Notes: generated by a model not told the origin, from the letters alone. A stretch of 64,000 nt of DNA from an uncultured Actinomycetes bacterium (GCA_902826025.1 CADEDH010000005.1:75607-139606), one strand, 5' to 3'; numbered from the stretch's first letter, positions 8,121 through 18,006 are shown. A program made the numbers and translations.

Positions 8121-9050
8121 ATGGATCTGGCTCCCGATCACCGCACCCGCAAGCTGCGCAACCAGGCCGACGTGATCGCCGGTGTCGGCTTCTTCGCCGA
8201 CGAGATCCAGCGGGCCTACGCCGAGCTCGGCTTCCGGGATCCCGGCTTCGTCCGCAACGGCCTGCGCATGTTCAACTGGCAGCCCTACTTCCTGGCCCGT
8301 TCGGCTCCGATGGGCCAGGTGACGGGCGAGGTGGTGGCCGCCACCTTCGGCGTGTTCCCCCTCCACCGGGTGCTGGCCAACGTGGCCGAGGGGCTGCAGC
8401 TGGCCGACTTCCCCACCATGCTCGCCACCCGGTTGACCGCCACCACCGCCGCCATGACCCGCATCCTCGGCGCCGAACCGGAGGGGGCCCGGCGGGCCAC
8501 CGAGCTCCTGCGCCGGGGCGTCGACCACGCCGATGTGTCGGGCCGGGCCCTCTACGCCGGGCTCCGCTCGCTCCCCTACCCCGGCACCACCGTGGGCGAC
8601 CTGTGGCACGCCTGCACCCTGTACCGGGAGCACCGCAACGACGTCCACATCTCGGCCTGGACCACGGCCGGGCTCACCGGGGCCCAGGCCTGCCTGCTCA
8701 ACGACCTGCGCCAGAAGCTCGGGTTCAAGACGTTCGTACGCACCCGGGGCTGGAGCGAGGAGGAGCTGCAGGTGGCGGTGGCCGGCCTGGAGCGGCGGGG
8801 CCTGATCGAGGGCGAGACGATGACGCCGGCCGGCCATGAGCTGCGGGAATGGATCGAAGCGGCCACCGATGTCCAGCAGACCCCGATCGTCGACGCCATC
8901 GGCGACGACCTCGACGAGTTGCTCGCCCTCCTCGACCCCATGCGGCGGGCGGTGCTGGCCGACGGTGCCTACCCGTCGAGCAACTACGTTCACACCACGG
9001 CCAAGGACCGGAAAGCCGGGACATCGTTGGGCGACGACGTGCAGGGCTGA
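8121..9050 (+). CDS. SCO6745-type helix-turn-helix-like protein
   Basis: A 309-residue protein that resembles the actinobacterial SCO6745 family, whose members are annotated as winged-helix-like proteins of unknown function. The recognisable parts are an N-terminal helical region with EIQRAYAELGF, the FFARSAPMG-like segment YFLARSAPMGQVTGEVVAATFG, and a C-terminal winged-helix-like stretch (WSEEELQVAVAGLERRGLIEGE). No catalytic motif or signal peptide is seen. It precedes the two amidohydrolase genes by only about 75 bp and could be cotranscribed with them. Function unknown. Confidence 0.7.
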   Translation: MDLAPDHRTRKLRNQADVIAGVGFFADEIQRAYAELGFRDPGFVRNGLRMFNWQPYFLARSAPMGQVTGEVVAATFGVFPLHRVLANVAEGLQLADFPTMLATRLTATTAAMTRILGAEPEGARRATELLRRGVDHADVSGRALYAGLRSLPYPGTTVGDLWHACTLYREHRNDVHISAWTTAGLTGAQACLLNDLRQKLGFKTFVRTRGWSEEELQVAVAGLERRGLIEGETMTPAGHELREWIEAATDVQQTPIVDAIGDDLDELLALLDPMRRAVLADGAYPSSNYVHTTAKDRKAGTSLGDDVQG

Positions 9051-9124
9051 GCGCCTCGAAACTAGCGTTGAGGTCATACGGGGGCCGGCGAGACCCAGCA
9101 GGCCCGCAGGCAAGGGGACCCGCA

Positions 9125-10822
9125 ATGCACGACCTGATCATCCGCAACGCCCGCGTCGTCGACGGCACCGGGGCGACGGCCTTCACCGGCGACGTCGCCG
9201 TGAGCGACGGCCGCATCACCGCCGTGGCTCGCACCAGCGACGGCGACGAGCCGATCGAGGGGACGGCCGCCCGGGAGATCGACGCCCAGGGCCACCTGCT
9301 CACCCCCGGCTTCGTCGACATCCACACCCACTACGACGGCCAGGTGTGCTGGGACAAGATGGTCACCCCGTCGTGCTGGCACGGCGTCACCACGGTGGTG
9401 ATGGGCAACTGCGGCGTCGGTTTCGCCCCCGTCCGCCCCGGCACCGAGACCGAGCTGGTCGAGATCATGGAGTCCGTCGAGGACATTCCGGGCACGGCGC
9501 TGCACGAGGGGATCCCGTGGGGGTGGGAGACCTTCGGCGACTACCTCGACGCCATCGACACCCCCTACGTCATGGACATCGGGGCCCAGGTGCCCCACGT
9601 GGCCCTGCGCCACTACGTGATGGGCGAGCGCTGCTACGACGACGCCACGGCCGACGACATCGTGGCCATGGCCGCTATCACCCGCCAGGCCATGCTCGAC
9701 GGCGCCCTCGGCTTCTCCACCTCGCGCTTCTACGGCCACATCGACAAACACGGCAACACCGTGCCCGGCACCGACGCCACGGCCGATGAGATCATGGGCA
9801 TCGGCGACGCCTTGGCCTCGGTCGATCACGGCACGGTGGAGATCATCACCGACCACATGGACAACCCCGACGAGCGGGCCTGGATCGAGTACATCGCCCG
9901 CCGCACCGGCCGGCCCGTCACCACCCTCGTCGCCTCCAACGCCTCGGAAGCGGTGTGGGACCTGGCGGCACAGATGGCGGCCGAGGGCCTGAGCTTCCGG
10001 CCCCAGGTGGGCGCCCGCCCGGCCTCGGTGCTGATGAGCCTGCAGGGCACGGTCAACCCGATGCGCCAGTTCCCGTCGTACGACGAGATCAAGAACCTCC
10101 CGTTCGACGAGCAGCGCACCATGCTGCTCGACCCGGCGTTCCGGGCCAGGGTGCTGGCCGACGAGCCCAAGGTGTCCCGCTACGCCGACACCAACCGGAT
10201 GATCTCCACGTGGGACCGCATGTACGTGCTACCGGAGGACCTGAGCTACGAGCCCGACTACTCCGACTCGGTCGGCGGCATCGCCGAGGCCAAGGGCATC
10301 CACGTTCGGGAGGCGCTGATGGACGTCATGGCCGCCGGCCGGCCGATCCTGTTCCTGCTCGGCGGGTACAACGGGAAGCTGGAGCGTCAGCGGGAACGGA
10401 TCGAGAACGAGCTGTCGGTGTTCGGCCTCAGCGACGGCGGGGCCCACTGCGGGGCCCTGTGCGACGCCTCGGTGCCCACCTACATGCTGGCCTACTTCTG
10501 CCGGGACCGGACCCGGGGCCCGAAGATGGCACTCGAGTTCACCGTGCACAAGATGACGCAGGACACGGCCCTGCTCTACGGCCTGGCCGACCGGGGGGTG
10601 ATCGCCCCCGGCTACCGGGCCGACCTCAACCTCATCGACTTCGACCGCCTGGCCCTGGAAGATCCGCAGATGGTCTACGACCTGCCGGCCGGGGGCAAGC
10701 GGCTGATCCAGGGGTCGAAGGGCTACCTGGCCACGATCTGCGCCGGTGAGGTGACCTTCGAGAACGGCGAGCCCACCGGCGCCATGCCGGGCCGGCTGAT
10801 CCGGGGAGGCACCACCGCCTGA
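9125..10822 (+). CDS. Amidohydrolase, N-acyl-D-amino-acid deacylase family
   Basis: A 565-residue metal-dependent hydrolase of the D-aminoacylase branch. Metal ligands are visible as HTH in DIHTHYDGQ (about residue 66), the Cys of [12 protein letters not shown], His in IITDHMDNP, and the aspartate in LSDGGAH near residue 440. Family members remove acyl groups from D-amino acids or open cyclic amides; the real substrate is not known. The start ATG follows a GGGGACC stretch. The stop overlaps the next ATG by one base (TGATG), so it forms an operon with a second amidohydrolase. Confidence 0.85.
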   Translation: MHDLIIRNARVVDGTGATAFTGDVAVSDGRITAVARTSDGDEPIEGTAAREIDAQGHLLTPGFVDIHTHYDGQVCWDKMVTPSCWHGVTTVVMGNCGVGFAPVRPGTETELVEIMESVEDIPGTALHEGIPWGWETFGDYLDAIDTPYVMDIGAQVPHVALRHYVMGERCYDDATADDIVAMAAITRQAMLDGALGFSTSRFYGHIDKHGNTVPGTDATADEIMGIGDALASVDHGTVEIITDHMDNPDERAWIEYIARRTGRPVTTLVASNASEAVWDLAAQMAAEGLSFRPQVGARPASVLMSLQGTVNPMRQFPSYDEIKNLPFDEQRTMLLDPAFRARVLADEPKVSRYADTNRMISTWDRMYVLPEDLSYEPDYSDSVGGIAEAKGIHVREALMDVMAAGRPILFLLGGYNGKLERQRERIENELSVFGLSDGGAHCGALCDASVPTYMLAYFCRDRTRGPKMALEFTVHKMTQDTALLYGLADRGVIAPGYRADLNLIDFDRLALEDPQMVYDLPAGGKRLIQGSKGYLATICAGEVTFENGEPTGAMPGRLIRGGTTA

Positions 10823-11655
10823 TGATCATCGACGCCCAGGTCCACTGCTACGAGGCCGACACTCCGATCCGGCCGTGGGCGGCCCACCTCCACGGGCCGC
10901 CCGAGGTCACGGGGGACGACATGGTGGCGGCCATGGATGCCGTCGGCGTCGACGGCGCCATCCTGGTGTCGCCCTGGACCCTGTACCGGTTCGACCCGAG
11001 CTACGTGGTGGGGGCCCAGGCCGCCCACCCCGGCCGGTTCGGGCTGGTGAAGCCGATCGACACCACGGCCGACGATGCCGGCGAGGTGGTGGCGGCCTGG
11101 GCGTCGGCCCCCGGGGCGGTGGGGGTGCGGATCATGATGGTGGGCGACGTCGGGCGTGACGCCGGCCAGCCCGGGGTGAACGCCGTGCTGGCCTCGGCCG
11201 GTCGGGTGGGCCTGCCCGTCAACCTGCTGTGCTGGGGCAAGACCGATGTGGTGGCCGAGCTGGCCCGCCGCCACCCCGACACCCAGCTCGTGATCGACCA
11301 CCTGGGGCTGCGCCAACCGTTCGAGCCGCCGGCCCCGCCCGAGCCATGGGCCGACCTGCCGAAGGTCACGGCGCTGGCCGCCTTCCCCAACGTGGTGGTG
11401 AAGGTGACCGGGGCCTGCACGCTGGCCCACGAGCCCTACCCCTACCCCGACATCTGGGACCCGCTGGCCCGCCTGTTCGACGCCTTCGGCATCGAGCGCT
11501 GCCTGTGGGGCACCGACTGGACCCGGGCCGTGAACCTGCTCACCTACGAGCAGGGGGTGCGGCCGTTCGTGCTCACCGACCGGCTGACCGACGCCGAGCG
11601 CGACCAGCTGATGGGAGCGAACTCGGCCCGGGTCTACAACTGGTCGCCCAGCTGA
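10822..11655 (+). CDS. Amidohydrolase-2 family TIM-barrel hydrolase
   Basis: A 277-residue predicted TIM-barrel metal-dependent hydrolase of the amidohydrolase-2 group (decarboxylase/lactonase-like). Motifs are the N-terminal DAQVHCYE, a central VIDHLGL and a C-terminal LWGTDW with the metal-binding aspartate. Family members hydrolyse lactones or decarboxylate aromatic acids. One-base overlap with the deacylase gene suggests the two act on successive steps of one catabolic route. A hairpin whose left arm contains the stop codon ends the operon. Confidence 0.8.
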   Translation: MIIDAQVHCYEADTPIRPWAAHLHGPPEVTGDDMVAAMDAVGVDGAILVSPWTLYRFDPSYVVGAQAAHPGRFGLVKPIDTTADDAGEVVAAWASAPGAVGVRIMMVGDVGRDAGQPGVNAVLASAGRVGLPVNLLCWGKTDVVAELARRHPDTQLVIDHLGLRQPFEPPAPPEPWADLPKVTALAAFPNVVVKVTGACTLAHEPYPYPDIWDPLARLFDAFGIERCLWGTDWTRAVNLLTYEQGVRPFVLTDRLTDAERDQLMGANSARVYNWSPS

Positions 11656-11666
11656 TCCTCAGCTGG
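11648..11666 (+). terminator. Terminator overlapping the amidohydrolase stop codon
   Basis: CCAGCTGA and TCAGCTGG form a perfect 8-bp stem with a 3-nt loop; the left arm includes the stop codon. A short TTTTCTTC run follows about 12 nt later. Confidence 0.5.
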
Positions 11667-11725
11667 TCGCACCACCTTTTCTTCAAACGTTGTAACACCT
11701 CGGGGACCAGGGAGGACTGCCATCG

Positions 11726-11756
11726 TCGACGGGCCCGGACTGGCCGGGCCCCGACG
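11726..11756 (+). other. Hairpin in the 5' leader of the secreted-protein gene
   Basis: GGGCCCGG and CCGGGCCC pair around a 5-nt loop, extended after a small bulge by GTCG with CGAC. It ends about 15 nt before the GTG at 11771, close to where the ribosome would bind, so it could control translation. Confidence 0.45.
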
Positions 11757-11770
11757 AAAGGCTCGTTCCC

Positions 11771-12772
11771 GTGCAACGTTCGCACTCTGTTCGGCGCGCC
11801 CTGTTGGCTGCGCTCCTCCTCCTGGCCACCGTGCTGGGGCTGTCCACCACCGCCGGTGCCTCCGGCGGCCAGACCGTGTATGTCCCGTCGGCCACCGTGA
11901 ACGGCAAGACCGTCACGTTCCCGCTCCACGAGGGGATCGGCCCCGACGGCCGGCCGGTGTGGTTCATCGTGATCGAGGCAGCCGATTCGGCCACGGCCGA
12001 CCGGTGGCGCGCAGGCGTGGTCAACAAGCTCAGCAACGTCGGAGCCGGAGCCCAGCAGGCCCGGTGGGAGAACGGCAGACTCCGGTTCGAAGGCGGCGTG
12101 GACTTCACGCCCGACCAGGATGTGAAGGGCACCCCCGGTACCGGATTCCCCCCGACGGTGGCCGAGCCCGGCTCGGTGGGCGACGTCCGCTACAGCCCCA
12201 TCGCCCGTATCGCCGGCGGCGGCGTGATCAACGCCCCCCAGATCGCCAACGCCTCCGGTGTGCACGACAAGGTGGTGTCGATCGACTACACGGCCAAGCG
12301 GGTGACGCTGGCCCTGACCGATGGCTTCGCCCGGAGTGACGCCGTGATCTACCTGTCGACCGACGCCTCCGACCACGACGTGGCGGCACTGGAAGGTTCC
12401 ACCTGGGCTTCCCGCCTGGCCCAGGCCCCCACGGCCGGCGACGACTCCACCGCCTCGGGTCGGGCTTCGCTGGCGGCCTTCGTCAACGGCCCCACGGGCG
12501 CCGCCAACCCAGACCGCCAAGGGGTCAACTCGGCCCTGCTCGGTGAGGGCGACCCCCTCAACGTGCTGGCCTGGACCCCGAACCAGGGCCGCTACAGCCC
12601 CCTGTGGGACGTCCACCTCACCCAGTGGGCGGCCGGACGCGCCCCGGCGCGGATCACCCGGTTCGCCGACGTGGAAGACCTGGCGGCCAGCGGCACCGTG
12701 ACCGGCCCCAGCGGCGCGCCGTGGCAGGCCAACGACGTCGTCGTGAACTGCCCGATCATCGCCAGGGTGTGA
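11771..12772 (+). CDS. Secreted protein of unknown function
   Basis: A 333-residue protein that starts at GTG with a clear signal peptide: basic MQRSHSVRR, a leucine/alanine core, and a probable cleavage around AGASGG near residue 30. The mature part is rich in beta-forming stretches (TVYVPSATVNGKTVTFPLHEG) and has a conserved-looking LSTDASDHDVAALEGSTWASRL and a final NDVVVNCPIIARV. I do not recognise a catalytic motif. It resembles exported hypothetical proteins in which a short YVPSATVNGK-type opening recurs. It is isolated between a terminator and a convergent oxidoreductase gene. Confidence 0.65.
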   Translation: MQRSHSVRRALLAALLLLATVLGLSTTAGASGGQTVYVPSATVNGKTVTFPLHEGIGPDGRPVWFIVIEAADSATADRWRAGVVNKLSNVGAGAQQARWENGRLRFEGGVDFTPDQDVKGTPGTGFPPTVAEPGSVGDVRYSPIARIAGGGVINAPQIANASGVHDKVVSIDYTAKRVTLALTDGFARSDAVIYLSTDASDHDVAALEGSTWASRLAQAPTAGDDSTASGRASLAAFVNGPTGAANPDRQGVNSALLGEGDPLNVLAWTPNQGRYSPLWDVHLTQWAAGRAPARITRFADVEDLAASGTVTGPSGAPWQANDVVVNCPIIARV

Positions 12773-12784
12773 CCAGCGGCCGGG

Positions 12785-14791
12785 CTAGGCCGGAAGCACC
12801 TCGACCCGGGTGTCGTTGAAGCAGGCGCCGTTGACCAGCGGGTCGCCGGTGTCGGGAGTGAGCAGGTTGAGGCCGGCAGGGTGGATCACTCCCCTGCCGG
12901 CGTCGGCGTTTTCGGGACCGCTGGCCGCGGGGGCGAAGCTGCGGCGCCAGATGCCCTTGGGGATCGACACCACGCCGGGGCGGACGTCGTCGGTCACCCG
13001 AACGGTGACCGACAGGGCGCCCTGGCCGTTGCGGATCGTGGCGGCGGCCCCCGAGCTGAGACCGCGGGATGCGGCGTCGTCGGGGTGGATGAGGAGCTGG
13101 GCCGCCGGGCTCTGGAACTCGCCGAACATGGAGTTGACCAGCTTGTCCGACGCCGGCGAGATCAGAGTGAGAGGCTCGGCCGCAGGCAGGGGCTCGTAGC
13201 GGGGGGCGCCCTGACCGGCATCGATCAGGCGGGCCTTCCCTTCGGGCGGGAACGACTCGGCGAACTGGCGGGGGCTGGCCGCCAGGCGGGGCCCGGGATC
13301 GGCCACGGCGTCGGTGAGGGGGGCCGCCCGCCACGGCTGGCCGTGGTCGTCGACCAGGCCGAGGGTGGTGGCGAGGGCCAGACCCACCTCGTCGTTGGAG
13401 CGGGACTCGCCCACCCGGCCGATCACGGCCCGCACCGGCTCCACCGACATCGAGCCGTAGCTGACATTGACGTCGTCGATCTCGAAGCTGGTGGTGGCGG
13501 GCAACACCACGTCGGCGAACCGGGCGGTGTCGGTGAGCACCTGGTCGTGGACGACGGTGAACACGTCGTCCCGGGCCAGGGCCCGGTCGACCGCCGCCGT
13601 GTGGGGGCACATCACCGCCGGGTTGGAGCCCTGCACGAACAGCACCCGGTACGGGGTGCCGGCGTCGGGGGCCAGCCAGCGGCCGATCTGGTGCATCGGT
13701 ACCACGGGCCGGTCGGCGGCCCGGGCCGCCCGGCGGGCGGACTCGGGCCAGCGGCGTTGAGGGCGCACGTCGGCCCCGGTGGCGTAGATCACGCCGGCCC
13801 CCGGCACGCCGAACGAGCCGGCCAGTACGGCCAGGGCCAGGATGGCCCGGGACGAGGCCCCGCCGTTGGCGTTGCGCTCCTGCCCCCAGCCCAGGCGGAG
13901 CATGGTGGCCGGGGTGGCGGCCCAGGCGTCGGCCACGGCCTCGATGGCGGCGACCTCCAGGCCGCACACCTCGGCCGCCCGGGCCAGCGGCCATTCGGCC
14001 GCCGCCGCCAGGAACTCCTCGACCCCGGTGGCGTGGACGTCGGTGAACGACCGGTTGATCCGGCCCTGCTCGGCCCATCGGTGGGCGATGGCCAGGGCCA
14101 GCACGGCATCGGTGCCGGGGCGGACGGCGAGGTGATGGTGGGCCCGGCGGGCCATGGCGGTGCGCCGGGGGTCGATCACCACCAGCGTTGCCCCCTCGGC
14201 CACGGCCCGGGTGACGAGAGGGGGGAAGTGGGTGTTGGACACGGTGGGGTTGGCCCCCCAGATCACGATCAGCTTCGAGTGCACCACGTCGGTGGGGTCG
14301 CCGCTGGCCATGGCCCCGAACACGCTGCCCCAGGCGGCCGATGCGGTGGCGGCGCAGATCGTGTGCTCGGCCGAGGTGGCCCCGATGGCGGCGAAGAAGG
14401 CGTCGGTCAGCGAGGCCTTCTCCACTGCGGCGGCCGAGGAGTTGTAGGTGTAGCCCACGATCGAGGCCGGGCCGCCCGGACCGGCGATCGCTTCCCTCAG
14501 GCGCTCTCCGATCAGGCCCAACGCCTCGTCCCACGTGGCTGGCTGGAACTCCCCCGTGCCCTTGGGCCCCGTGCGGATCAGTGGGGTGAGCACCCGGTCG
14601 GGGCCATACACCCGTTTGGCGTGCTGGCGGACCTTGGCGCAGATCCAGCCATCGGTGAAGGGGTTGGCGGGGCCGGCGTCGACCCGGGTGATCCGGCCGT
14701 CGGTGACGGTGACAGCCAGCGAACAGGCGTCGGGGCAGTCGAGCGTGCAGGCGGTGTGATGAACGTGACTGGAGCTGACCTCGGTGCTCAT
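12785..14791 (-). CDS. Molybdopterin-dependent oxidoreductase catalytic subunit
   Basis: A 668-residue protein of the DMSO-reductase/formate-dehydrogenase superfamily. An N-terminal 4Fe-4S binding site is present (CTLDCPDAC, then a fourth Cys in DGWICAKV), followed by molybdopterin-binding domains (GYTYNSSAAAVEKASL; IWGANPTVSNTHFPP; VLFVQGSNPAVM) and a C-terminal cap with a molydopterin dinucleotide-binding beta-barrel. The start ATG at 14791 overlaps the stop of the NTF2-like gene (ATGA). No Tat signal is seen, so it is probably cytoplasmic. Substrate unknown; no small subunit or ferredoxin lies nearby. Confidence 0.88.
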   Translation of the reverse strand: MSTEVSSSHVHHTACTLDCPDACSLAVTVTDGRITRVDAGPANPFTDGWICAKVRQHAKRVYGPDRVLTPLIRTGPKGTGEFQPATWDEALGLIGERLREAIAGPGGPASIVGYTYNSSAAAVEKASLTDAFFAAIGATSAEHTICAATASAAWGSVFGAMASGDPTDVVHSKLIVIWGANPTVSNTHFPPLVTRAVAEGATLVVIDPRRTAMARRAHHHLAVRPGTDAVLALAIAHRWAEQGRINRSFTDVHATGVEEFLAAAAEWPLARAAEVCGLEVAAIEAVADAWAATPATMLRLGWGQERNANGGASSRAILALAVLAGSFGVPGAGVIYATGADVRPQRRWPESARRAARAADRPVVPMHQIGRWLAPDAGTPYRVLFVQGSNPAVMCPHTAAVDRALARDDVFTVVHDQVLTDTARFADVVLPATTSFEIDDVNVSYGSMSVEPVRAVIGRVGESRSNDEVGLALATTLGLVDDHGQPWRAAPLTDAVADPGPRLAASPRQFAESFPPEGKARLIDAGQGAPRYEPLPAAEPLTLISPASDKLVNSMFGEFQSPAAQLLIHPDDAASRGLSSGAAATIRNGQGALSVTVRVTDDVRPGVVSIPKGIWRRSFAPAASGPENADAGRGVIHPAGLNLLTPDTGDPLVNGACFNDTRVEVLPA

Positions 14792-15273
14792 CGGACCGGC
14801 ATCTCCGCCGGGGGCGGCCCGCTGAGCCAGCGGGCATCGACCGTGACCGTCTCGAACTTCCAGGCTCCTCCCGCCTTCACGTAGGTGTCGGCATAGGTGC
14901 CGGTGAGCCAGGCCTGCCACTCGGTCCCGTTGGACGAACGGCGGGTGCAGGGCTGCCACAGGTACCAGGTGCCCGAGGCCCGCCGTTGCGGCCCCGGCGG
15001 ACCCTCCAGGGTGATCTCAGGGACCAGGGTGAAGTGGAGGGCCCACGGGATGCGGGCCGGCGCCCCTCGGAAATGCTCCCGGATCACCTCCAGGCCCTCC
15101 CGGCGGCCGAACAAGGCACCGCCGTCCCACACTCCGCCGTCGGCGAACAGCGAGGCGATCCCGTCGGGGTCGTACCCGTTATCGCAGAATCGGGCGTAGC
15201 GGGCCTTCAGGGCCCGGATCGCCTCCAGGTCTTCCAGGTCGGCCACCCGGGCTGCCAGGTCATCGTCGGCCAC
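14788..15273 (-). CDS. SnoaL/NTF2-like protein
   Basis: An approximately 160-residue nuclear-transport-factor-2-like protein with the typical opening LEDLEAIRALKARYARFCDNGYDPDGIASLFADGGVWDGG and a C-terminal TGTYADTYVKAGGAWKFETV strand pair. Such cone-shaped folds serve as isomerases, dehydratases or ring-hydroxylase small subunits. I chose the GTG at 15273 because an AGGGGAGA ribosome site precedes it; an upstream in-frame start at 15303 is possible. It overlaps the molybdopterin oxidoreductase by 4 nt, so it is likely to act with it. Confidence 0.75.
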   Translation of the reverse strand: MADDDLAARVADLEDLEAIRALKARYARFCDNGYDPDGIASLFADGGVWDGGALFGRREGLEVIREHFRGAPARIPWALHFTLVPEITLEGPPGPQRRASGTWYLWQPCTRRSSNGTEWQAWLTGTYADTYVKAGGAWKFETVTVDARWLSGPPPAEMPVR

Positions 15274-15366
15274 TGCTGCATCTCCCCTGCCGGTCGCTGC
15301 CACCGCGTTCGTTTGTCGCCACCGTAGTTGACCGGTGTGACAGCGGGCCCGTCGACAGGCGGGGGT

Positions 15367-16383
15367 TCAGCGGCCCCAGGACACCCGCAGGACCAGCTCG
15401 CTCGACGGGATCAGGGCGTCGTCGGCGTCGACCACGGCCAGCACCCGCAGCTCGCCCCGGGCCGCCCCTCCGGCCAGATCGGCCAGATCGGCCAGATCGG
15501 CTGGAGCCGGCCCCTGGAGGAGGGCCAGGCCCTCGATCTTCGGCACCTGGCCGCTCACCAGGGGCACCTGGCCGTGGTGGACCACCCCCAGCTCGGGGCC
15601 GGCCACGATCGACAGGGCGGTGCCCACAACCGGGCCGTCGTCGACGTTGTTCGGTGTGTCCTCGGCCGCCGACGAGACGAGGATGGCCCCGCCCCCCAAC
15701 GACACGGCGTCGGTGACCGACAGGGCAACGCCGGCCACGGTGCCGAGCTCATGCCACAACGGTTCGCCCACCGCCACCTCGCCGGCCGGGCGCCGACCTT
15801 CGATGGCGTCGAGCAGCCCGCGGCCGTCGATCTCGACGCTGGCCGAGCCGACGCCGAGGGCCCCGTTGCCCCGGTTGAACCAGCGCAGCGTGCCCCCGCC
15901 GGACCGGCCCACGCTCAGCCCCTCGAAGTTGACCTGGGACGGCTCGAGCCCGAGAACGGCCGTGGCCCGCTCGTACAGCGGGCCCAGGTCGGCCCAGGTG
16001 ACCGACGGGCCGCCGATGACGTTGCCGCTGTCGTCGGGCCAGGTGACCACGGCCCCCCGGCGACGGGCGGCGGTGGAGCCCGAACCCAGCACGAGGACGG
16101 CCGGGGTGGCGCTGAACGGCACCTCGCAGGCCGCCTCCAGGTCGGGCTTGAGGTGCTTGGTGCCATCGTGCTCGGCGAAGTGGTCGAGGCCTTCCACCGG
16201 GGGAAAGATCCGCAGGGGGGTCACGGGGCCATCGGGCATCACCAGGGCGGCGTGGGTGCCGTCGTCCTGCACCACCAGCCACCCGCCGGCGAAGCGGGCC
16301 ACCCCGGACGCCGCCCGCACCGGCGCCCCATCGGCGAACACCAGCTCGCGGACCCGCTCCACCTCGATCGTCAGCTCGCCCAT
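15367..16383 (-). CDS. DUF6929-like protein of unknown function
   Basis: A 338-residue protein built mainly of beta strands and short turns, consistent with a propeller-type fold (GVARFAGGWLVVQDDGTHAALV; FSATPAVLVLGSGSTAARRRGAV; LRWFNRGNGALG; LPVVDDALIPSSELVLRV-like end). It resembles the DUF6929 group, but that assignment is from pattern memory. No signal peptide or catalytic motif was found. A 9-bp tandem repeat near its 3' end encodes repeated ALD units. The ATG at 16383 has a TACCCT box 9 nt upstream. It is divergent from tcuA with about 100 bp between. Confidence 0.55.
   Translation of the reverse strand: MGELTIEVERVRELVFADGAPVRAASGVARFAGGWLVVQDDGTHAALVMPDGPVTPLRIFPPVEGLDHFAEHDGTKHLKPDLEAACEVPFSATPAVLVLGSGSTAARRRGAVVTWPDDSGNVIGGPSVTWADLGPLYERATAVLGLEPSQVNFEGLSVGRSGGGTLRWFNRGNGALGVGSASVEIDGRGLLDAIEGRRPAGEVAVGEPLWHELGTVAGVALSVTDAVSLGGGAILVSSAAEDTPNNVDDGPVVGTALSIVAGPELGVVHHGQVPLVSGQVPKIEGLALLQGPAPADLADLADLAGGAARGELRVLAVVDADDALIPSSELVLRVSWGR
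15472..15501. repeat. 9-bp tandem repeat within the DUF6929-like gene
   Basis: GGCCAGATC occurs three times in a row at 15472-15498, followed by a partial copy. It encodes a short Ala-Asp-Leu repeat. Confidence 0.9.
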
Positions 16384-16472
16384 CGAGGGAACAGGGTACG
16401 GGACCACACCGGATCGGTGCACGGAGGACGCCACCGGCGGCGGCGTGCTGGTCACGTGATCCCACGGGGGCG

Positions 16473-16478
16473 TAGCGT
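16473..16478 (+). promoter_or_regulatory. Leaderless -10 box of the tcuA-like operon
   Basis: TAGCGT lies 8 nt before the ATG at 16487 with no ribosome site between. Confidence 0.45.
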
Positions 16479-16486
16479 CTTGGGTC

Positions 16487-18004
16487 ATGGAGATCGAACA
16501 GGGTCCTCGAGCCGATGTGGTCGTGATCGGGGCGGGCAACGCGGCGCTGGTGGCCGCGCTGTCGGCCAAGGAGCAGGGCGCCAGCGTGCTGGTGCTGGAG
16601 GCCGCCCCCCGGGAGCAGCGAGGGGGCAACAGCCGGTTCTCGGGCGGGATCTTCCGCTTCGCCCACGGCGGGCGCGACCACATCGCCCCCCTGCTCACCG
16701 AGGAGGGGGCCACCTGGCTCGACCGGGTGACGATCGAGCCCTACGAGCCCCACCGGTTCCGGGCCGACATCGACCTGGTGTGCCAGGGGCAGAGCGATCC
16801 CGACCTGATCACCACCCTGATCGACACCAGCTACGACACGATGGCGTGGATGCAGGGCCACGGCGTGCGCTGGGAGCTGGTGACCGACAAACTGTTCGAC
16901 CCGAAGAAGATCGAGCCCGGCGTCACCTACGCCATGCCCCCGGGCGGGGCCGTGCGGGCCACCAACGAGGGCGTCGGCCTCATGTACGACCTGTTCAACG
17001 CGGTGGAGGCCCAGGGCATCGAGGTGCTGTACGACGCCCCGGCCCACGAGCTGCTGATGGACGGGGCCCGCTGCACCGGGGTCCGGATCCGGCGGCCCGA
17101 CCGGTTCGTCGACGTCGGGGCCGGGGCCGTGGTGCTGGCCTGTGGCGGGTTCGAGTCGAACCCCGAGCTGCGCCTCCGCTACCTGGGCCCGGGCTGGGAC
17201 CTGGTGAAGGTGCGGGGCACCCGGTTCAACATGGGCTCGATGCTGATGCACGCCCTGGCCGTGGGGGCCGCCCCCGGCGGGCACTGGGGCGGGGCCCATG
17301 CCTCCCCGCTCGACGCCCACGCCCCCGACGTCGGCGAGCTGTCGCTCACCGACCGGATGAGCCGCTACTCGTATCCCTACTGCCTGCTGGTGGACCGGGA
17401 CGGCAACCGCTTCGTCGACGAGGGCGAGGACGAGGTGTGGCTCACCTACGCCAAGACGGGGTGGGCCATCCGGGCCCAGAAGGGAGCCCGGGCCTGGCAG
17501 ATCTTCGACCAGAAGACGATCAACCTGTTGGAGCCCCGCTACTCGACGGGCACCCCGGTGGAGGCCGGCTCGCTGGAGGACCTGGCCAACAAGCTGGGCA
17601 TCTCGGCCGAAGGGCTGCAGCAGACCGTGGCCGAGTTCAACGCCGCCTGCGGCCCCAACGATGCGTTCGACCCGTTCCACAAGGACGGGCTGCGGTCCGG
17701 GGCCGGGATCACGCCCCCCAAGTCGAACTGGGCCCAGCCGATCGACAAGGCCCCCTATGTGGCCTACGCCGTGACCTGCGGGATCACGTTCACCTACGGC
17801 GGGCTCAAGATCGATACCGGGGCCAAGGTGATCTCCACCGTCAACGCCCCCCTCGGCGGGCTCTACGCCACGGGCGAGATCGCCGGCGGGTTCTTCTACC
17901 ACAACTACGCCGCCGGCTCCGGCCTGATGCGGGGGGCCACGTTCGGCCGCATCGCCGGGCGGGAAGCGGCGGCCCACGCCCTCGGCGGCGGGGCGGCAGG
18001 CTGA
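16487..18004 (+). CDS. tcuA: FAD-dependent dehydrogenase, tricarballylate dehydrogenase (TcuA) type
   Basis: A 505-residue flavoprotein of the fumarate reductase/succinate dehydrogenase superfamily. The FAD site is VVVIGAGNAALVAALSAKEQGASVLVLEAAP at residues 11-41, and GGNSRFSGGIFRFAHGG matches TcuA-type proteins. The C-terminal segment GGLYATGEIAGGFFYHNYAAGSGLMRG is the usual flavin-binding end. TcuA oxidises tricarballylate to cis-aconitate; here the true acid is uncertain because the membrane partner TcuB and transporter TcuC are absent. It is followed 2 nt later by a PrpF-type gene and then a PrpB-type lyase, which points to a tri- or methyl-substituted dicarboxylate pathway. Confidence 0.8.
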   Translation: MEIEQGPRADVVVIGAGNAALVAALSAKEQGASVLVLEAAPREQRGGNSRFSGGIFRFAHGGRDHIAPLLTEEGATWLDRVTIEPYEPHRFRADIDLVCQGQSDPDLITTLIDTSYDTMAWMQGHGVRWELVTDKLFDPKKIEPGVTYAMPPGGAVRATNEGVGLMYDLFNAVEAQGIEVLYDAPAHELLMDGARCTGVRIRRPDRFVDVGAGAVVLACGGFESNPELRLRYLGPGWDLVKVRGTRFNMGSMLMHALAVGAAPGGHWGGAHASPLDAHAPDVGELSLTDRMSRYSYPYCLLVDRDGNRFVDEGEDEVWLTYAKTGWAIRAQKGARAWQIFDQKTINLLEPRYSTGTPVEAGSLEDLANKLGISAEGLQQTVAEFNAACGPNDAFDPFHKDGLRSGAGITPPKSNWAQPIDKAPYVAYAVTCGITFTYGGLKIDTGAKVISTVNAPLGGLYATGEIAGGFFYHNYAAGSGLMRGATFGRIAGREAAAHALGGGAAG

Positions 18005-18006
18005 GG

